Shown here in pieces: positions 13,999 to 26,220 of a stretch of DNA of 64,000 bases. The DNA is from Puffinus mauretanicus. Its lineage: Eukaryota; Chordata; Aves; Procellariiformes; Procellariidae. The DNA lies in NCBI GenBank assembly GCA_023333565.1, contig JAJKFH010001480.1, positions 1,302,001 to 1,366,000 of the forward strand. The letters run 5' to 3'. The position numbers and the translations under genes are program-made. The notes beneath the pieces were generated by a model. That model had not been told where the DNA came from. It ran no database searches and worked only from the letters and a program-made list of their open reading frames with translations. Positions within the stretch are counted from its first letter, which is position 1. Each line of letters opens with the position of its first letter.

Positions 13999-14259
13999 TC
14001 ATCCTGGGTCTGACCTCCTACGTATGCTTCTGGCTGCATTTAGGCTCTTGTCTTCCCTGGCTCGAAGTATGTATCTGTGTGGTGGTCTGTCAGCCCATGC
14101 ATGCTCTCCTGTTCTTCTGAGTGCCAGTGCAATATACTTAGGGTCTTCTGCTCCAGCTTGAACTGCAAAAGAAGTCAGATCTTCAGGACTGTACCTCAGT
14201 GAACCAAGAGTATCAACCAGCATTTTCATAGCACCGCGGGACAGACTTGCTCTGTGCGG
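13999..14259 (-). CDS. Candidate coding exon, unidentified
   Basis: On the minus strand an open frame runs from a plausible splice acceptor (pyrimidine-rich stretch then 'ttttaccactgcag', AG at 14260-14261) to a stop at 13999. The first ATG in frame is at 14229, giving 76 codons; from the acceptor it is 86. Unlike other chance frames here, the composition is protein-like: few Cys, many charged residues, and a stretch such as LRYSPEDLTSFAVQAGAEDP. The local sequence is also richer in CpG (ccgcgg, tgcggc, agcgaag) than its surroundings. The only reasonable donor is GAG/GTCAGA near 14011, so it would be an internal exon ending there or a terminal exon. I do not recognise the family and no second exon could be linked to it. 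It may still be chance or part of a non-coding RNA. Confidence 0.28.
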   Translation of the reverse strand, partial: PHRASLSRGAMKMLVDTLGSLRYSPEDLTSFAVQAGAEDPKYIALALRRTGEHAWADRPPHRYILRAREDKSLNAARSIRRRSDPG

Positions 14260-14265
14260 CTGCAG

Positions 14266-17200
14266 TGGTAAAACAGCGATGAGGCAAGAGAAAAGCGAAG
14301 GGTCTCCAGCTGGCCTTCGGTCCGTGCTCCTGAGTCACTGCAGACCCGAACTGAAAGGCTGTTTTTAAGCCCTTTGCCCCTAAAAATCAAGCTGCTGTTT
14401 TAATAAGCCAGGATCAATATACTGAACTCTTGTGTACTTTCTGTGCAGGACATGATCAAGAAATGTGTTTTCATCTATCACCTACATTTTCTTACCAGCG
14501 AGGGCATTTTAATTCTTCAGCTTCATTCAGTGTCACCTGAACTAACTGTTACCACCTCTGCAGTGTGCAGCCCCCAGGAGCAGAACTAAAACAACATTTA
14601 TTTTCTTTAGGAAGAAAGTAGCCGCTGAGGCTACTTTAAAGAAAATAGTCTCTGAAGTTGTGGAAGCAAAAGGTCAGCATCTAATTTATAGGGGCTTGTA
14701 ATGTATATAGAAGCCTGTCTCTGTTCCACGGTCTTTTATATTAGGCCAAATTTGATGCAGTTACATGGACTCTGCAAAAACACTCTTGAGATTCGTTGTA
14801 GTTGAGATGCTGACTATAGAACAGTTCCTTGTGACTTTGGCGTGAACAGGCAAATAGCTAGCACAGCAAACCCTCTGTGTAAGGCTGATCTGCTCTGTGT
14901 TGTGCTGCTGCATGTTATGGGATGTGCAAGACCACTGCAGGACCACTGAGAACCAATTCACTGTAATCTAGGAGTAATAAAAGTGGTCTTAGAGCCTTAT
15001 AGCAAAGGTACAAAGATGTTCCAGGATTTGCTAATTGATTCCTCCTATTCCACTGTAGAGGCAGACTACTTCAGCAATCAGCTTTCTCTTTTACGTGAGT
15101 TGTCTATGCAGTTATCTATATCTATAGATAGAGATAACACTTGCCAGGGGTACAGGTACCTTGGCTGGCTCCTTGCCATGCAAAGCCATAGGGGTAGTTA
15201 GGATGGCAGCATGTATCCCACATGCTTGCTCTTTTAAGTGTGTTATAGACTTTCAAGCCATCTCAGGCTGAGCAGCCTGGACTCAGAGTAAGCCATGCTG
15301 GACCTGGCAATGCCCTGAGCCACCCAGGTGGCTCTGCCCCAGGCTTCCCCTCACGACAGGTTCCAGGAGGACTTATATCTCAGAGACAGCGCTGGACCCT
15401 GGGTGGCTCCTTACATTCCCATGGCATTGCATCCTGCATCTGGCATGTTCAGAGAAGCAGCCAGGATTGGCAGCAACATTTCTCATATTTGCTAAGGTTT
15501 TCTGTTATAAGGAGCACCCCAGTCCCTCACCATGAGACATCAATGGGAAGTGGAGCTGTAAGTTTCTCAGATGTCTCTCTGACTAGCCAGGTTTCAGGCC
15601 ATTTTCATCATCTGTAACCAACCTTCAGAGGTAGTCTTGTGGGTTCCTGCCATAAAACAGTAGTATTTACTTTTTTCCTCGTCTTTTGGCGTTTGATCTT
15701 CACAACAGAAATTAATATTTCTCTTTCTCTCACAGGAACGTGAGAAAACAATGATGATATTAGTATCAACTCTTACATACCCATATTCTTTAGAGGAGGT
15801 GAAAGAAGATTTGTATTATTTGGAAGGAGACTAAACTGGACATCAACTCAGGCTAGCTGCCCAACACATGTTGAAAATCAAGTACTGAAGGAATCCAAAG
15901 ATGCAAAGGTATATGTGTCCATAGAAGGTATATAGAAGGTATGTGTGTCTCTAGAAGCAAGCAAATAGCTTCTGAAAAAAACACGAGGCTAAGTCATATA
16001 AGGAGGACTCAGGCCTACTTCCCCAGTTTAACCTGGTCACTTGTGCTTGGAGAAGACATGAAAGGTGAATGAGCTATGCTGCTACACTAAATTGGACTTT
16101 CTGAAGCTAGGGTTGTTTTTTTAAGTTAGAAAATTTTTGGGCTACATTTACTAGATGAACACATTAAAGTCACAATTTCCTCAACTTTCCTGCTCATGGC
16201 TCTTTCCTGAAAGCAGTGCCACCTTTATTCATTAATTGGCTCACCAAGGGTGGTGTGGCCGTAGCTGGCTGGTTGCTTCTTTCCGTTGCCACAGCCTATT
16301 TTCCTGGCAGACTTTTTGCTACAGAAGCCTGAATTTACCCTGGAAAAAACTGGCAAAAAGCTAGCATGAATTTAAATTTGTATTCCTTGAATTGCAGTGA
16401 AACAACTCACAACAAATTAAAAGCACTTTAAATGAGCTGTAACAATATCAGCTGCTAGCATTCCAGAGCCCTTCACTTCTGGAGTCAAAGGTGTCTGCTT
16501 AAATTGCTAATTAGCTTTCTCTTGTTATAATTTTTCTGACTTAAATACTCTGCTTGAAAGCATTTTTCATACCTGCTCTAGTTGCTATAGCATCCATCAC
16601 TGCACAGTTCGGCTGCTCTTCTGCCCCTGTTCCATTATCAACTATAATTTCTTGAGAAAAAAAAATGTTTTTTAACAAAACATAGAATACAAAGTAAGAA
16701 GGCCCTAATAAAGGCTCAAATAAATTCCTTATCTGGCAGCATACTGAAAATATCTTGATTCCTGGCACAGCAAATATACTGTGGAGTTCACTCTTCATTA
16801 AAAAGCACAGGCAACCACAGTACCAGGATGTGGGTAGTCTTAAAGACTAATGTGTACTTTTATGCAGATAGAGTCTTCTGGGAACCAGCTTGTTTTAATC
16901 ATAAAAGAACCCTTCAAGTAAATTTAATGAGGAGTTAGTTGAGGAATTTATTCTGAAACTTTAAACTATGTGTAAATTCCTGAGGATCAAATTAAGTTGA
17001 AGGTAAATAACGTTCAGAATGGTGTTTCAGTCAAGGCTGCCTAAAAGCTGGAGACACAAAGATCCTGCTTAGAGAACATTTCTTTTCCAGCTAGAGACTT
17101 CTTTAAGGAGCCCAGACAAATGCCATATGTTGATGATAAAACAACATCTTTCACAATGTGACATTTGGAGCCTGCTCAAAAGATCAGTCATTTTTGTCTT

Positions 17201-17647
17201 TTCTAAGGTTGCCACCTTTAAAATAAATGCCAAACAGTTATGAACTGGAAAAAGAGTAATTGCCAATAGTTATGGGTGTCATCAGTGATGAAACATCCAT
17301 AAGCAGATGTTTTGCTTTACGTACAGGGAAGTTCTGGATGAAAGAAACATTGTGACAAGGACAGCTGTGTCAAGGGTGCTTTAAAAAAACACCAGATTGT
17401 CATCATTTGCTCTCTTAAAGATAGGAAAACCTTGCTTTGAGCTCTTCCTCTCTCAGTGAGAGGATGCTTGGTCTACGTTCTTCATACACTCGAAAAAAAT
17501 GGTACACTTGAAGATATTTTATTTAATGATTTACCTTTTGAGTCATATTATTTATTTGATGTTCTGAAGTCTACTCAGAGGTACAGTGATGGACAAACAC
17601 ACTCACACATGCACATGAACAATACCCTCTGTCTCCCTCTCTCATTT
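14266..17647. other. Unique-looking interval, no gene seen
   Basis: AT-rich sequence with only short, chance-like open frames (14761-14961, 16541-16798, 17069-17266, all under 90 codons). A near-palindrome sits at 15111-15138, and a small imperfect tandem duplication around 'gaaggtatatagaaggtat' lies near 15905-15955. Confidence 0.55.
15111..15138. repeat. 28-bp near-palindrome
   Basis: The left half 'gttatctatatcta' and right half 'tagatagagataac' are reverse complements except for one base pair, so 26 of 28 positions are symmetric. It contains the simple motif TATC/GATA. It may be a GATA-rich simple repeat or a cruciform-prone site. Confidence 0.7.
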
Positions 17648-18066
17648 TCATAGAATAGAAGCATAAAATGGTTTGCGTTGGAAGGGACCTTTAAAGGTCA
17701 TCTAGTCCAACCCCCCTGCAATGAGCAGGGACATCTTCAACTAGATCAGGTTGCTCAGAGCCCCGTCCAACCTGACCTTGAACGTTCCCAGGGATGGGGC
17801 ATCCACCACCTCTCTGGGCAACCTGTTCCAGTGTTTCACTACCCTCATCGAAAAAATTTCTTCTATATATCTAGTCTGAATCTACCCTCTTTTAGTTTAA
17901 AGCCACTCCCCCTTCTCCTGTTGCTACAGGCCCTGCTAAAAAGTCTGTCCCCGTCTTTCTTATAAGCCCCCTTTAAGTATTGAAAGGCCACAATCAGGTC
18001 TCCCCAGCGCCTTCTCTTCTCCAGGCTCAACAACCCTATCTCTCTCAGTCTGTTCTCATAGGAAAT
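17648..18066 (-). mobile_element. CR1 LINE 3' fragment, minus strand
   Basis: Read on the minus strand, this is the last ~420 bp of a CR1. It has ORF2 C-terminal text (a 17863-18093 frame with ENRLREIGLLSLEKRR), then the 3' UTR ('aaggtcccttccaacgcaaacc' type, seen on the plus strand as 'gcgttggaagggacctttaa'), and a decayed octamer end at 17648 ('tcatagaatagaagcat'). The 5' edge near 18066 is approximate because the sequence diverges there. It belongs to the same broad group as the copies at 25526 and 28860. Confidence 0.9.
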
Positions 18067-21000
18067 TTTTTCTGCATGTGGTTGATCATCCACTGGATGG
18101 TGTTAGCAATATACATTGCCTAGTGTTTCCCAGCTGGACGTTGTCATTTAATGCACAATTCTTAAAGAAAGAAGTATTTTCTAATAGCGTCAGATACGCA
18201 GATGAAGCAAAGAAAGCACCTAAAAGCCAAGCAAGTTGGCTTCATAAGGTGCAGCTTGATCATGTAAGTGCTTACTGGTGTATCCTGCAGATCTGTCATT
18301 TCGTGTTAAATTTCGCCAGTTAACATGGAATAAATAAGGTCTTATTTAAGCTTCCTGGGCAGTGCTGTAGGATGGAAAATCTCAGTGAGACAGAGAGAAT
18401 GAAGAAACAGATGTATTCAAAAGGTATCACTTATGCATATCCTTAATGTGTTTTCCTCTAGAGCATACAGAGTTTATGCATATTTGGTTTGAAAATGTGT
18501 GGAGCTTGTATGGTCTGTGTCCCAGTCTTGTCTCTTCGTCAGTATTTTTACAGTGTTCAGAAACTTCTCAAGTGTATTAGAGGACAAAAAAGGAAAGGTG
18601 CCTCCAAACTGATGAAAGTGTATCCCCCTGTCCTGCAGACACACCGGAATAACTCATACGAGAAGTCCCACAGAACTCGCAAGCCAACCTGCGTGGGGAG
18701 AAAGCCCTAACTTAAGAGTAGGTGTAATGAGATGGTGGCAGATGGGGAAGGAAGAAACATGGAAGAAGAAAGGGTCAGCTTAAGCAGATGGTCATATTGT
18801 GGTTCTGCTGCAAATAATCTGAATATTTATCTCTTTATTTAGGCCAGAATCTTGCAAACTCTTATACAGGTGAGCAACTGTACGTACGAGTGGTCTCATT
18901 CAAGACACAAACTCATTACCAAATGATAAATACAGACATGTCTACAAGATTACAGCCTTAAACTGAGAGTGAGCTTGTTTCTGGTTTGTATGTCACTTCA
19001 CATAATAAATATCCATGAAGGAAAAACATGGGGGAAATTGCACCATTTGATTTGAGAGGGTGAAGTAATCCAGGAGGCACCATTCTAATCGGAGGGAGAG
19101 CCTTGCAGACGTGTATGGCTGAAAGGGACAATGAGGCAGCACTGGCTTGCAAAAAGCAGAAAAGTGGGATTCAGAGGGTAACAAATGTTTGAGCTACATA
19201 AAAGATTCTTGTTATGGAACTCTCTGACATGGATCTCAGCACAGGAATGAGAACAACGAGACGAGCATCACAGCGCTGAGAACTCCTATAGTAAAAAGCA
19301 GTCAAAAGGAAGATAATTTAAAGTGCAACAGAAATACTTATGAGACAAAAGGGTTTAAAGAATATACTACATTTCCAGAGAAGGCAGGCATCAGATAATC
19401 AGATCTGGTTATAAAATGCAGAGAACTTACCCCACAGAGAGCTTTGAGGTTTTGTGAAAAAATCAAATAGCCTGGATAAAAAGGCTTACAGCTGAATGTT
19501 ACTGCTTTTCCAACAGAAATAATGTTTTTTAAAAAAGAAAAACGTTCCATCTCCAAACATTTTAACTTAGTTGAAACACCACTTTCTTGTAGGAAGAATA
19601 TTTAATCAGCCTCAGGGATAGCTGAAACCCATGGGAAGTGCAGGTGACAACCATGTCAGAAAAATCAGATCCTAAATGGCTGCAGCATGCTACATGATTA
19701 CTAGAAGCTTTAATTCACAAAAGAGGACTGCAGAGCTGGCATGGTGATGATGAGGTTCCTGTTCCCAGTTGGCCTCCTACTGCAAGCAGAGGGAAGGCTG
19801 AAATGCTGATGGTTAGCTAACAAGAATAACCTCCCAAGCAATGACACCCCTCAACCCAGAAGGAGCGCTAAGATGACAGATGATAACTTTCCCTAGTATT
19901 CGTTCCCACCCTATGAGCAATAATGGCAGCTATGAAAGCCTGGCTTACAGAGTTTGCTTTGCAACAAGGGTGACTGCCTTTGGGGCAGCTGTGGTGGTGC
20001 TGTCCCCAGCTGTCCCACCTTACTCCCTGGATGAATCTCCAGCTCATGTAGTAGTTGCTGGATTGCTACCACTACTACCCTGAGACATTAAGTAAAATAA
20101 AAATTGAATGTCAGTTTGTATTAACACATCATATTGTAAACAACTGGAGTTCATCTGCTGCTTCACCAAGACCTGACCTTTCCCTGCGTCAGAGATGAGA
20201 GTCCCTAAGAGATGGACTGGTAGGAGAGCTCATGGCTGGGCCACCACAGCATCTCAGATTACTATGCATTCAGTCATTCCGGATTCTCATCGTGGATGGC
20301 TTTTAAATCTTACAGGGTTTCTTTCCATGATCATTTCTCTTTCACAAGGTATTGTCAGAATAGTTATTTAATAGAAGTGCAATGTTCAGAACGTCGTATT
20401 ATTTCAGTCTTTGTGGTAATTCAGACCTTGTCCATACTGGGATTTTTCAGTGGAATTGTATTTGTGATGGTGGTTTTGTGGCATGGAAGCCTGTTGACTA
20501 TAGCTTGGATTGGGACCAACAGAAACAGTGAATACTTTGAGCAAAAATGCAATTGGGGAAATTCTCACTCTTTGAAACAAAGCATTAGAATAATGATCAT
20601 TTTTCTTTTTGGATGTAGGTCTTTTAGAACAGCTTGCTTGCTTGCCTGTTTCCTGGCAGGCGGAAGTCCATCACCCCACACCACCATTAGCCATGCTTGG
20701 AGTGGTAAGGAGCAGCTGCAGTCCTTCTGTGAGGTCCTTAGAACTAGACTATCCTCTCCTCCTTTTGCCACAGCCTCTGGAGAAAGCCCTGACAGCCCAA
20801 TACAGGACTGTCATTGAGGGACCTTCCAGACCCACAGGCTGTGAAGGTCACACTGGTTTGTGGACACGATCCCTGGCATGGGGGTAGAATGCCTCCATCA
20901 ACCCACATCTTGAGGGTGAATTTCATCTGTGTGTAGGGAGCCTCCACAAAGCTTATACACTACCTAACTGCCACAGTAAGGTCTTCTGAATTTTCAGATC

Positions 21001-23775
21001 TTTGCATAATAAATAACTACTGAATGTGAATGAAGGCAATTAACTCTATAGCTACAATGCAGGGGACTTTCTAATGTTGACTTAAGCTATGTTGGAGGCA
21101 GAATGAATATTCTGCAGTAAGCCTACAAGCTAGGAGATAGAAAACAATTGACTTGCAGCATTTTCTAAATGTTCTGATTTCTCCTAAATGAGCTCCATTA
21201 ACACTGAGACACAGAGATCAGTTAATTGTGGTTGTTGAGACATTGCAAATGATCCTTCCTATGGTTGCTTTAATTAAAACACCTGCTTTCTAGTTTGTCA
21301 TGTCAATATTGCACCTGTTTATTCCATGCAAATACAAAGTAATGGTTATGAAAGAAAACTTTTTCTTTCTTTGAACCATTCCAAGTCAGCAAGATTAAAT
21401 TGCAAAACTATATCTGGAGTTTCTGAGTCTGCATATCTGTTCATTAACATGTGTTAGAATGTTAGAATATCCAAATTCTGTTGTAAGATGTGCCTCTTTG
21501 CAGCTGGATAAGAAAAGATTTCCTACTGCTAAGCAGTTCTTTGATACCATCAGATTCTATCAAATCTATCTCTGATTTTAAAAGCAAACAAATGAGAGGG
21601 GGTTGTTGCTTCTTTCAATTCAAACTTTTCAAACACCAGCTTTACTATTTAGTCTATAATAATGCTCTGCTACTACATAACTTAATATTTACTTGCCTTC
21701 TAGACAGAGAGAATTTCTTTCACAGTATGCTTTGGATTATGTTTCTGTGATGTAAAGAAATTATTTTTCTTGGCTCCAGTTTCTTTCAGTTTTTCTCAAT
21801 ATTGCTTTCCAGAAGCACCTCTAAGAGACTTCTCATGACTGCCTTGCAAGCTCTGCAATCAATGATACCAGAGGGATTTCCAATTTTGTTGATTTGGGGT
21901 AACTTTCAGGTTTTGTGCTAGTCTGTGATTAGAGATACCCTTGAGTCATGGAGTATCCATCAGCATCTCTTCCTTCTTCCTTCCCACCGCTCGGCACTTG
22001 GCAGTGCAGTCTGGCAGAAGCACTCTCAGTTCCACCTCTCTCCTCCGAATTTCTCTGGATATGGGTTAGTGAGGCAGCGTATGCACACTTCTTTGGGTCC
22101 ACTGCCTCCAGAGAGGGGGTGCATTTTTTTCATTCATATTGCTTTCAGCACTAGACAAGCTCAATAGTAAAGGAAAGATAAGCTGTGTTAGCTAGACCTA
22201 AGATCAGATTTTAGATTGGAAACAGATGGAGAAAACAACATAATTTAATTATACCAAATACTATTTACTCATCATCTCTTACCTAGGATTCTAAGATTTT
22301 GGCCTGTTGTCACATGTATGTAGGCCTTCAGTGTTGAGAGCAACATCTGCGTACCCTTAGGGTTACCCTTGATTTGAAATGTAAACCTTACCAGGTATCC
22401 TGTCCACCAGGATGGGGCCATGCCTTCCTAGGAAGCCCCGCCGCCTTCTGAATCCTGTTTTCTTTGCTGTCCTCATTCTTGATAACTTTTAGGAGACAGG
22501 TTTTGGCATTGAAGTATAAATATTCCTAATGATTTCATCCAGAACCACTGTGAAAACTTATGGAAACTCTTTTAACTCTTGCTTATCCTGGTGGACAGTG
22601 AATTTTTTGAGATGCTATTGGCTCCTCCTTAAGGCAGACACAAAAACTACTTCATAGTACTACTGCCTGGAAGCTCACAACCCTTTGGCAGTAGTAATGC
22701 ACTCACATTAAATATATAAATCATTGATTGTATATAAATTCTACAAAACTTCTGGCATGTTACAAGTTTAGACAGCATACAAAGACATTATTAATATAGA
22801 CATCAAGCCTGGGAAGTAGTTACTCTTTATGGATATATCCGTGAGTGCAAGTCTCTGTATACACTTTTTATTAAATTTCTGTGACTTGAGTTTCTTTAAC
22901 TTTGGGCTGTGGAGATTTTGAGCAATAAATACTTACTTTATTCTCACCTTCACATTGCCCACATGAGATAACAATGATTCAGAAATGCTTACTTGAAGTA
23001 GCTGGTGTGTATCAGTTGCTAACAGAGAGTGGACTGATATTTAGTCAGTCTATGAGTACACCAGGCTTGGGTGGGAGAGCCACCAGACTACAGATTTACA
23101 ATGAGTCATGAGAGTATGGATTTATTTTCCTAAGCTTGGTTGTACATCCTTAGTCTTTGACTTGCACTGTGAGTGCAGTTCTCTGTCACAGATGTCATGG
23201 CTCCTTATCCCAGTGAGAAGTGAAGAACAGGTGGAGGTCCCAAATAGCCACAACTCCAATAGCCTTGATAGACCAGCTGGAGGATCTGAGAAAAACCTCA
23301 GCCAAAACTATCCACTACATCTCATTCAGAAAAGAAAGGAAGGATGATTATACTTAGAGACTCATGAAAATCTGGACACATGACCTCTATAGGCTTGACT
23401 GTATAGACACAACCTGTCAGTCAGAGGAGATCATTTTACCTCTGCGGAAGTGTCTAACTCACCATCCCACAAGTATTGCAAAAACCTCTCTTTCCACCTA
23501 TCATTTTTGGACACTTTTTAGATTTTTTTAAAATTTATTTTGTCGCATTGTTCTGAAGCTATTTGAATTGAATTTGCTGTAATCACAGTTGTTATATTTG
23601 GATTGTCTCAAGCTCATTCAAGTTCGTTTCTATAGCAGTGACTAGAAGTCAAGAAGAGCTTTTCTACAATCCTAGAGCAAAAAAAATCCATCAATTTCAG
23701 CAGTTTAATATTCTACTTTTGGTCTACTAGTTTTTCTACTATGTCTTTAACAACTTTAATTGCTGCTTGAATTTG
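18067..23775. other. Unique-looking interval, no gene seen
   Basis: About 5.7 kb with no confident gene. The longest frame is 173 codons (20296-20817, plus); its hydrophobic stretch is followed by Cys/Ser-rich text and I regard it as chance. A 14-bp perfect inverted repeat is present at 22400-22598. Confidence 0.55.
22400..22598. repeat. 14-bp perfect inverted repeat, arms 171 bp apart
   Basis: CTGTCCACCAGGAT at 22400-22413 is the exact reverse complement of ATCCTGGTGGACAG at 22585-22598. No matching direct duplications flank the arms, so a small non-autonomous DNA transposon is possible but unproven. The sequence between the arms shows no coding signal. Confidence 0.6.
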
Positions 23776-25018
23776 ATAGAATCATAGAATCATAGAATCA
23801 TTAAGGTTGAAAAAGACCTCTAAGATCATCGAGTCCAACCATCAACCCAACACCACCATGCCCACTAAACCATGTCCCTAAGCGCCTCATCTACACGTCT
23901 TTTAAATACTTCCAGGGATGGTGACTCCACCACTTCCCTGGGCAGCCTGTTCCAAGGCCTGACCACTCTTTCAGTAAAGAAATTTTTCCTAGTGCCCAAC
24001 CTAAACCTCCATTGGCACAACTTGAGGCCATTTCCTCTCATCCTATCGCTGTTACTTGGGAGAAGAGACCAACACCCCACCTGCTACAACCTCCTTTCAG
24101 GTGGTTGTAAGGAGTACAGATCAAGTCTCCCCTCCAGCCTCTCTTCTCAGATAAACAGTCCCAGTTCCCTCAGCCGCTCCTCATAAGACTTGTGCTCCAG
24201 GCCCTTCACCAGCTTCGTTGCCCTTCTCTGGACACGCTCCAGCACCTCAATGTCCTTCTTGTAGTGAGGGCCCAAAACTGAACACAGTATTCGAGGTGCG
24301 GCCTCACCAGTGCCGAGTACAGGGGCACGATCACCTCCCTGCTCCTGCTGGCCACACTATTTCTGATACAGGCCAGGATGCCATTGGCCTTCTTGGCCAC
24401 CTGGGCACACTGCCGGCTCATGTTCAGCCGGCTGTCAACCAGCACCCCAAGGTCCTTTTCCTCTGGGCAGCTTTCCAGCCACTCTTCCCAAGCCTGTAGC
24501 GTTGCTGGGGTTGTTGTGGCCGAAGTGCAGGACCCGCACTTGGCCTTGTTGAACCTCATACAGTTGGCCTCGGCCCATCGATCCAGCCTGTCCAGGTCCC
24601 TCTGCAGAGCCTTCCCTACCCTCAGCAGATCAACACTCCCGCCCAGCTTGGTGTCGTCTGCAAACTTACTGAGGGAGCACTCGATCCCCTGTGAGATTGT
24701 TGAAGAAATATTGAATAAGACCGGCCCCAGTACTCAGCCCTGGGGAAAGCTTGACGGGCGTCACCAACTGGAATTTAACTCCATTCCTGCACGCTCTCTG
24801 GGCTCGGCCGTCCAGCCAGTTTTTTACCCAGCGAAGAGTGCACCTGTCTAAGCCCTGAGCCGCCAGCTTCTCTAGGAGAATGCTGTGGGAGACAGTGTCA
24901 AAGGCTTTACTGAAGTCCAGGTAGACCACATCCACAGCCCTTCCCTCACCCACTAGGCGGGTCACCTGGTCATAGAAGGAGATCAGGTTGGTCAAGCAGG
25001 ACCTGCCTTCCATGAATA
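23776..25018 (-). mobile_element. CR1 LINE, 1.24 kb, minus strand
   Basis: A 5'-truncated CR1 starting inside the RT domain. On the minus strand it reads EGRSCLTNL, then YLDFSKAFDT (motif A), a disrupted region where motif B should be, then [26 protein letters not shown] and the C-terminal tail. The 3' UTR ends in three copies of the octamer at 23776-23800 ('atcatagaatcatagaatca'). The readable frames are 24666-25013, 24206-24559 and 23865-24080, in different phases, so ORF2 is broken. The C-terminal part closely resembles the fragment at 1-508. Confidence 0.94.
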
Positions 25019-25525
25019 TCAGACTCTATGGACTATTTCTATGATTTAGAAACACTGTCCTTGATGTCAGCTTTTGGGAAGCTGACAAGTGTGTCCTTTC
25101 CCATTTTATTGTGTATTAGCTGCTCACTCTGAGTCAGTGTCAGTCTTGGAAATGAGTATCTTCTCATGTCTCTTGGGAAAAGAGATTTTAATATTGGAAG
25201 AACCTCTTGAGAAGTACTTGTTTCTTTAATATATAGAGATTTTTCTGGTCTACTTGTTTATTTTCCTTTTTTTTTTTTCAAGCAAGGGTTGATGAAGACA
25301 GTCTTCAAAGAAAAGAATGTGTCCTATGTTGTATTCATTTTCTCTCCACATCCTCAAAACAGTAGCATTTCGTTCCCAGTTGAAGTGGATTGGATACAAG
25401 CAGTTTAGACAAAGGACAGTGTTTTTAGTTTTATGTGTTCAAGTAGTCAAGTGGAAGAAGACAAACAGCAATTTTCAAAGACATTCTAAAGAGCTTTCTT
25501 CTTTCTTGGCCCTTCTTTCTTATCA
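25019..25525. other. Spacer between two CR1 copies
   Basis: About 500 bp of AT-rich DNA with a T run near 25268-25279. No gene or recognisable repeat is seen. Confidence 0.55.
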
Positions 25526-26157
25526 TTGAATCATAGAATCAGAATAGTTTGGGTTAGAAGGGACCTTTAAAAGTCATCTAGTCCAACTCCCCTGCTGTGG
25601 GCAGGGACATCTTCAAATAGATCAGGTTGCTCAGAGCCCCGTCCAACCTGACCTTGAATGTTTCCAGGGATGGGGCATCCACCACCTCTCTGGGCAACCT
25701 GTGCCAGTGTTTCACCACCCTCATCGAAAAAATTTCTTCTATATATCTAGTCTGAATCTACCCTCTTTTAGTTTAAAACCATTGTCCCTTGTCCTGCTGC
25801 TACAGGGCCTATTAAAAAGTCTGTCCCCATTTTTCTTATAAGCCCCCTTTAAGTATTGAAAGGCCACAATCTGGTCTCCCCAGAGGCTTCTCTTCTCGAG
25901 GCTGAACAACCCCAACTCTCTCAGCCTTTCTTCATAGGAGAAGCGTTCCATCCCTCTGATCATTTTTGTGGCCCTCCTCTGGACCTGTTCCAACAGGTCC
26001 ATGTCTTTCTTATGCTGAGGGTTCCAGAGCTGGACACAGAGGGTCTCACCAGAACAGAGTAGAGGGGCAGAATCACCTCCCTCGACCTGCTGGCCACGCT
26101 TCTTTTCATGCAGCCCAGGGTACAATTGGCTTAGCGCACATTGCAGGCTCTTCCTCA
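25526..26157 (-). mobile_element. CR1 LINE 3' fragment, minus strand
   Basis: About 630 bp of CR1 on the minus strand, with a 139-codon frame (25739-26158). The first 40 codons are out of the ORF2 frame; afterwards it reads [20 protein letters not shown], then [14 protein letters not shown] and an [12 protein letters not shown] tail. So there is one frameshift near 26035, and the end of ORF2 is otherwise open. The 3' end is the decayed octamer at 25526-25550. It is more similar to the 17648 copy than to the 23776 copy. Confidence 0.93.
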
Positions 26158-26220
26158 ATTATTTTTCCTCAAGAGTTGCATTTTTTTTACTTAACCCCAC
26201 TAGTCCTTCTCTCTACTTTG

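Noticed and set aside
20296..20817. 173-codon plus-strand frame that might be a gene
   Set aside because: The composition changes from hydrophobic to Ser/Cys/Pro-rich without domain logic, it has no splice or promoter context, and it overlaps frames on both strands.
24218..24851. Long plus-strand frames (93 and 157 codons) over the 23.8 kb CR1
   Set aside because: They are antisense shadows of CR1 ORF2, whose motifs are read on the minus strand.
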